A stretch of 20,000 bases of DNA from Armadillidium nasatum (taxonomy: Eukaryota > Arthropoda > Malacostraca > Isopoda > Armadillidiidae). A program made the position numbers and the translations under genes. Below are positions 1-20,000 of this stretch, one piece after another; within the stretch, counting starts at the first letter, position 1, and every line of letters begins with the position of its first letter. The stretch lies in NCBI GenBank assembly GCA_009176605.1, contig SEYY01004332.1:35001-55000 (forward strand). Direction: 5' to 3'. The notes beneath the pieces were generated by a model. That model did no database searches. It was not told the origin of the DNA and saw only the letters and a list, made by a program, of their open reading frames with translations.

Positions 1-90
1 CAGGTAATCATTATGCTTACGGTTACATGATTGCTTATATGGGATGGAGTGTTGTGTGTTGGCCCTTGTCTGTTCTTCCTCATTCTCCAG
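1..90 (+). other. Left edge: coding continuation of exon 1 or a short intron
   Basis: Two readings compete. First, CAG at 1-3 ends an exon, GTAATC starts an 87-bp intron, and the pyrimidine-rich TTCTTCCTCATTCTCCAG at 73-90 is the acceptor for 91. Second, the exon continues leftward: positions 3-62 read as a hydrophobic stretch (GYMIAYMGWSVVC) in one frame and 67-90 read CLFFLILQ into the certain exon in another, joined if one C of the CCC at 63-65 is surplus. The second reading gives a membrane helix of the length expected before the ERxxx segment of ABCB6. I cannot decide between them. Confidence 0.45.
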
Positions 91-14960
<14,870 letters not shown>

Positions 14961-14976
14961 AGAAAAAAATTTAAAA

Positions 14977-14982
14977 AATAAA
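14977..14982 (+). terminator. Candidate polyadenylation signal AATAAA
   Basis: First AATAAA after the stop codon, only 16 nt downstream, inside an A-rich run. It is close for a sole signal; another AATAAA at 16437-16442 is the kind of distal alternative expected. Confidence 0.35.
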
Positions 14983-16436
14983 TTCTCATTTAATTGTTTT
15001 TAATTGATTTTTTTGTTTTCTTTTTATATATTTTGCATTTTAGTCTTCTATATTAGATATGTAGGGCTGTTTATGTATTTTTTAATTACCAGTAGAATTA
15101 TCTCGTTCTTAATTTAAAGTTTATTCAATAATTCATTTGTAAAATTTATTTTATTATTGCATACTACCCAGAATGATCAAATACTGACTACTTGTATTCT
15201 AATAATTGAAATCTATATTTGGAGTAATGCATTAAGTAATATTATAATACTGTTTTCTCTTAGTTTGTTAGGCAATAATGGGAGAACAATCACATGATGG
15301 TATATGTATTTATAATCTATATAATCTATTTTGTATATTCAGTAGTGCGATTCTATTTATTTTGTTCCTAAAAATGTTTTTATAATTATTATTACTGATA
15401 TTGATATACTGTAAGAGATATTGTTTGTGGAAGTGTTTTTGATACTTATGAATGAATACTGCAGCAAAAGTCATTTAAAAAAAGTGCAAGATTAGGTGGA
15501 AATGGATAAAGTAATTGTTTTTAGGTAGGTAAAAAAACTCAATGTGGAGGGGGGAGGGGGAAATGTGACAACATTTGAGATAGTCATTTATTTTTTCTCC
15601 AGTATGTCGACTTGTTGGTGAAAAAGTTGATCTTTTAGATTTGGAAAAATGAAAGATGTTAGGTGTCTTCAGGAGAAACAGCAAAATTCAAAGTAACATT
15701 GGTAGAAAATGTTCTTAAATCGAGCGATCAAATATGTGACTAGAATTTAAAAACTTGTTTTGAGGGAGAACCTTCAAAATAAGGGATGATAAATAACATA
15801 AAAAGAAGAGAGAGAAAAAGGGAAAGTGAAGCAAATGACAAATTTTGAGAACATTAAATTTGATTGAGAATTAAAGCAGGATGAAATTAGAGTCAAGGAA
15901 GAAAGGCAAAATTAAGGAGTCTTATTGAGCAATGGGTAAGACTAATAAGGGTCAATAATTACAGACAAAATACTCGTTTACTAAGAAAAGGAAAAGGAAT
16001 CTGGATAGGTCAAGAAAACTCTGGAAATTCCATAGAGGCAGAAGCACACGACTTGGAGTTAGGTAGTCAAGAAAGATCGAGTGGAAAAGGAATTTAAGAA
16101 TCTAATAATGAGCGAGGAGATTGGTTAAAAAGGAGAATCTAGAAGTAGACTTTGGAAAGAAGAAAATACATATTCAAATATGGGGAATATCAAGAAGGAA
16201 ACCCCTACAAAGAATGATTTAAAAAATCGCAGCATTATTATGTTAAACATCAATGTTTAAAATATCAGAAAACTTCAGCCACTGCAGAAAAAGGTGATAT
16301 TTATAAAGATGAAAAAGTTTTAATGGTCAATTTACTTATGAAATACACAACCCTTGTAATCAAGTGGTTTAGTAAAAAAGGTAATGAAGAACTCTAGTGA
16401 TTGTGAAACTGTGAAGAATGTTTTTCATCGTAATTT

Positions 16437-16442
16437 AATAAA
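16437..16442 (+). terminator. Alternative distal AATAAA
   Basis: AATAAA about 1.5 kb after the stop. With this base composition such hexamers occur by chance, so this is only a candidate. Confidence 0.2.
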
Positions 16443-16589
16443 GTTAATTAAAATAGTTAACACTACCATTATAGTTCAGTTCTTTGTATTACTCATAAGT
16501 TTTAAGAATGCTTACTGTTTCAGATGAGATTGTTGAAACGTACCAGCACTTTTTCCTTTTAGAAATAGAGGAGAAATTAGAAATTCACA

Positions 16590-16930
16590 CACATTTAGTA
16601 AGATTTCGTAGTTAACATTCTCCAGGGTTCACTTCCATAGATATAATGACAGGTAATAGAATGTTAAGATTTTTCAGTCTTCCACATCTGTCCAGTAGGG
16701 AGTGTGCTGCTACCTGAAAGGTGATAATTATTGTGTATCATACTGAAGAAAGAAACTATTCAGGTTTTATTTAGAATAACTTGAACTTCACCGAACGTTT
16801 TCCCTCTCAATAATGAGGTCGGAGGGAAATAGTAAGATTAGCAAAAGGATATAAGTTATAGTAGGCAAGGTTTTCACAAACTAGTCATATACACCGGAGA
16901 ATGTTAACTTTCAAATATGTCTCACATTTG
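16590..16930. repeat. Possible inverted-repeat element
   Basis: AGTTAACATTCTCC at 16610-16623 is matched perfectly in reverse complement at 16896-16909. Weaker similarity of the arms continues outward for about 20 bp, and inner flanks are not similar. It may be an old non-autonomous element or a chance pair. Confidence 0.35.
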
Positions 16931-17849
16931 TGCTAACTATTTTGAAGCATACAGGGATATTTTTGTCAAAACCTTAAATTAATTGTTATTGGGCCGTAGA
17001 ATCAAAAATGGTATTTTTCTATTATTATTATATACCCTTTATCAAAAGTTTACTTCCTAATTTATAACCTCTTGTTAGTATATGTTTGAACTACGATTTT
17101 TTATTTTTATTTTTTTGCTTTCACAAGTATTTCAAATGCCAGTTTGTATTTAAAATTTAAAAGGGCATTGATAGTGATAATTATTATTAATTGTGGGGAA
17201 AAATTTATTTGAAATATTTTCTATTATGTGGGTTGTTCAGGAAATATTTTAAATATTACTTCTTACTTTGTTAAGGGTTTAGAACAAAAAAAAAATATGG
17301 TACCAATAAAAGGTTTAAACTGATCTTAAAATAGAGGTTCAAGATTTTTTAATTTCAAGGTAAACGAAGCAGAAGTTATTTCAGTTATAATTAAAGTGTT
17401 TTTTATATTTTGGTTCTTACATTTAATTTATATTTACCCAAATGAATATTACAGTTCCATATTATAAAGCTTTAATGTATCGGTACGAATTGGATATTAA
17501 ATTTTACATTTTAATATTGGGATTGTTACTTGACCAAATTTGTACTGTTATATAATTATCTTCAGCAGCAGCAAATGACTGACTAACGCGTTTTGATTCG
17601 TGTTCTTATTTTGTAAACTTTATTTCTGTAACATCTACTTTGTTCTAATTTTCACCTATTTGAAAAGCGACCCTCTTCCTCTAGACCTGAAACTCATCCT
17701 AAATTTCATCCAGAGACGAATATTGTGAATACTAAATTTTCTTTTGTGTGGTTGAAAATTTATTTTCAACCGTCTCAAAAACTTTCCCCCAAAAAAGAAC
17801 GATAAAATGCCTTATTCTTTTCTTCCTCTTTCCTTGTGGTTACTTCTAA

Positions 17850-18790
17850 CGTCTTTGCAGACACGTTACATTCTGGTGAATCTGAACTCTTTGCCACTAA
17901 TTTTAACTTCGACTATTTAGGTCCTGTTCTTCCTCCATTCCTTCCTTTTCAACAGATTTATGACCTAATATTGTAATTTCTTCTAAAAATGTGTCGACTT
18001 GCAAAGTTTAGTAGTAGGTGGGCTTTCCCCTCGTGATTCACAAATTATATGCTTCTTAGGTTGTACTGTGCATCTTTATTATATCTCACCTCTGTCTGTC
18101 ACCTGCTCCAGTTTTACCTCTACCTCCTAGTGGAAGCCTTCACTAATTTAATATGTACAGAAAGAAAGGACCCCTCTCTCTAACCTCTTAAGATATCAAT
18201 CATTACATACTATAGATCTAAATTCTTTGTTCCAATGTTTTTTGAATCCATTCTAAAATGGAAGATTTGAAAACATTTTCATTCTTCTAACCTTCAAATC
18301 GAGAATACTTATACAATAATAAGGAACTTCTCTGTTGATTTTTTCCTAGCTGTCCAACTTTGTCTTCTGTTCTTCAGTATGAAGGTTAATCTTTTACTGT
18401 GACGTTGAGCATGTTAAAAGCTTTTGATAGAGTATGGAACAATTAAAGCTTTGATTTCCAAACTTACCCTTTTCGGTATTTGTCCTTTTCTCTTTCTTTA
18501 ACCTAAATCATATTTCTTTGTGATGTAATTATTGCAGCTGCTGTAGATAGTCTGTGCTATTCCCTAAGTTCACAACAGTGTTACTCTTTGAAGTTTTCTC
18601 GTAGAGGAGCTCTTTCTACTGCAAATTAATGACCTATCTTTTCATTACGGTTTAACTTTTATGCCCATGACAATATTATATTTTTTTCATTTTGAAACAA
18701 CCTTATTAGCAACAAACAGCAAATACTAGAAGTAGAAGGATGGACTTGAAGAAAAAAATTGAGCTTTCCCATTTCTAATTATTTAAAAAG
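17850..18790 (+). pseudogene. Decayed non-LTR retrotransposon reverse transcriptase fragment
   Basis: Scattered frames carry a recognisable reverse-transcriptase order. About 17880-17960 reads SGESELFATNFNFD-like, the element's LFA..F..NSTLDD region. About 18235-18310 reads FES..LKWKI..HFHSSNL-like. KAFDRVW is intact at 18417-18437, followed by ALISKLTLFGICP. 18571-18640 resembles the SGVPQGSVLSPTLFLL.INDL block. YAHDNI at 18660 stands where the catalytic YADD should be. Stops and frame changes are everywhere, so it is dead. The pattern fits a Jockey/CR1-like LINE of the kind I associate with decapod crustaceans; the family is inferred. The 3' end is missing. Confidence 0.8.
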
Positions 18791-18964
18791 TTTTATGCCT
18801 CAGTGTCATTACCTCATCTTAATAAAAATTACATTTAAAACTGGATGCAAATTAATGTTGAAATAAGAATGGAACCGTCAAGGTACAATCACCAGGTTTT
18901 CACCCTGTTCCTCCCTGGAAGATCGGTTGCTTGAAACTGTTTCTTGAAGCGAACTTTTTTGGGT

Positions 18965-19045
18965 TCGTGGATAGCTCAGCGGTAGAGCACCGAGTCTTTT
19001 GTCTGTTCTCAGTCGCAACATGCGGTGGTTCGACCCCTGATGAGG
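18965..19045 (+). repeat. tRNA-Lys-like sequence, probable SINE head
   Basis: GGATAGCTCAGCGGTAGAGCA carries a good A box and D-arm (GCTC/GAGC). CTTTTG follows where a lysine tRNA has its anticodon loop. GGTTCGACCCC at 19027-19037 is a good B box. A-to-B spacing is 55 rather than about 44, and the anticodon and T stems do not close, so this is not a working tRNA. A tRNA-derived SINE or decayed tRNA pseudogene fits best. A long (TA)n starts about 80 bp downstream. Confidence 0.6.
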
Positions 19046-19118
19046 TAAGTATTTCTTTATCCTCCAATATGTTTAGCTCTATTTACTTTGTTACAAACTG
19101 CTTGGTTTATAAGCATTT

Positions 19119-19303
<185 letters not shown>

Positions 19304-19308
19304 TTGGT

Positions 19309-19343
19309 GCGTGCACGTGTGTGTGTGTGTGTATGTATGTGTG
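19309..19343. repeat. Short (GT)n/(GTAT)n tract
   Basis: GTGTGTGTG passing into GTATGTATGTGTG, close behind the (TA)n. Confidence 0.9.
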
Positions 19344-19880
19344 AATTCATGTTTTTTGTGTTGTTTGTCCTCTAACCTTGTTGATTTTAATATTTTAAAA
19401 GCTTTTTGTGGTCACCTCCGAAAAAATAAAAAACAAAAACGGAAAACGAAATAATAAATTTTGAGCTTCACACCACAAAGCCAACTTTGTACCGTTTTGA
19501 ATTGAAAAACTAACGATCTAATATTTTCTATTTAGTGGTAGGAAAATTAAATAGTTGTTTGTTGAAATTTACTTATGGTTAATAAATTAAATGGTTATTT
19601 CTTTGCGGAATTTTACTAATCATAATAAATAATTTTACCCCAAAATAATACTTCGCATGTTAACTAATAATTATTTAATAAAGTAAGCACTGTTAAATTT
19701 CACACGATTCAGTCATAAATTATTCTAAACTTCTAAGAATAGAAACCGGTCTATTGTAAACAACCCGCTTATTAATTAATTAAATTCAATTTCAACAAAA
19801 ATACTATAATGATTATAATATATCAATGATAAAAATAGTTCAATTTTTTAAATTAATTTTTTTGAATCCGATGAAAATTT
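19344..19880. other. AT-rich intergenic sequence
   Basis: No coding pattern, repeat family or RNA gene recognised in this stretch. Confidence 0.6.
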
Positions 19881-19961
19881 TTACACACCAACTTGTACAA
19901 CTACTTCTGACAGTGGACTACCTACGCCCTACAGTGTTCTACCAAAGATTACCAAACAATG
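19881..19961 (+). other. Possible first exon of a downstream gene ending in ATG
   Basis: ACCAAACAATG followed at once by GTAAGT (donor at 19962) has a strong splice-donor consensus and an acceptable start-codon context. An exon that ends with its start codon is a known arrangement in small housekeeping genes. No TATA box is obvious, the product would lie outside the window, and the exon's left border is a guess. Confidence 0.25.
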
Positions 19962-20000
19962 GTAAGTTTTAGTTCGACGACACATTACACTTTATTATAG

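Larger units (their letters stand above)
14961..17849 (+). other. 3' UTR and downstream region
   Basis: AT-rich sequence without a recognisable gene. It begins as the 3' UTR; its end is unknown. The stretch at about 15775-16220 is strongly purine-rich on the + strand. A pair of 14-bp inverted repeats lies at 16610-16623 and 16896-16909. Confidence 0.7.

Overview
The window is AT-rich eukaryotic genomic DNA with spliced genes. It holds most of one gene on the + strand: an ABCB6/HMT-1-type half ABC transporter, the porphyrin and heavy-metal-tolerance branch of ABC subfamily B. Fourteen exons between position 91 and the stop at 14958-14960 can be placed by reading-frame continuity, GT/AG borders and similarity to ABCB6 proteins. 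Their phases agree at every junction. The joined frame gives 719 residues plus stop, from the last helices of the N-terminal membrane domain (TMD0), through the six-helix ABC membrane domain, to a complete nucleotide-binding domain with Walker A, Q-loop, LSGGE, Walker B and H-loop. The gene's 5' end lies to the left of the window.

Two exons each carry one extra base that breaks the frame (position 181, and the AAA run at 9348-9350). A third shift near 63-65 is possible. Everything else is intact, so assembly error is more likely than a dead gene, but the sequence alone cannot settle it.

The introns are crowded with simple repeats. There are eleven long (TA)n tracts of roughly 75-175 bp, several (ATT)n/(AAT)n tracts, and poly-C and poly-T runs. 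Many sit directly beside splice sites. Intron 2 (4.3 kb) also holds a GC-rich degenerate minisatellite (about 4985-5485) and a 215-bp element with inverted ends set between two (TA)n tracts. Intron 4 holds a strong foldback hairpin. Intron 9 holds a roughly 420-bp element with terminal inverted repeats of about 100 bp.

Downstream of the gene (14961-20000) I see no second complete gene. There is unique AT-rich sequence, a possible inverted-repeat element (about 16590-16930), a badly decayed reverse-transcriptase fragment of a non-LTR retrotransposon on the + strand (about 17850-18790), a tRNA-Lys-like sequence that is probably the head of a SINE (about 18965-19045), another long (TA)n, and a speculative ATG followed by GTAAGT at 19959 that could be a short first exon of the next gene.

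The organism is an animal, most likely an invertebrate. The massive (TA)n load and a LINE type I associate with decapod crustaceans make an arthropod, perhaps a crustacean, a reasonable guess, not a demonstrated one. No CRISPR array, operon or bacterial feature is present, and I do not see a new multi-gene system. The points worth checking are the frameshifts, the microsatellite/splice-site association and the non-autonomous elements.
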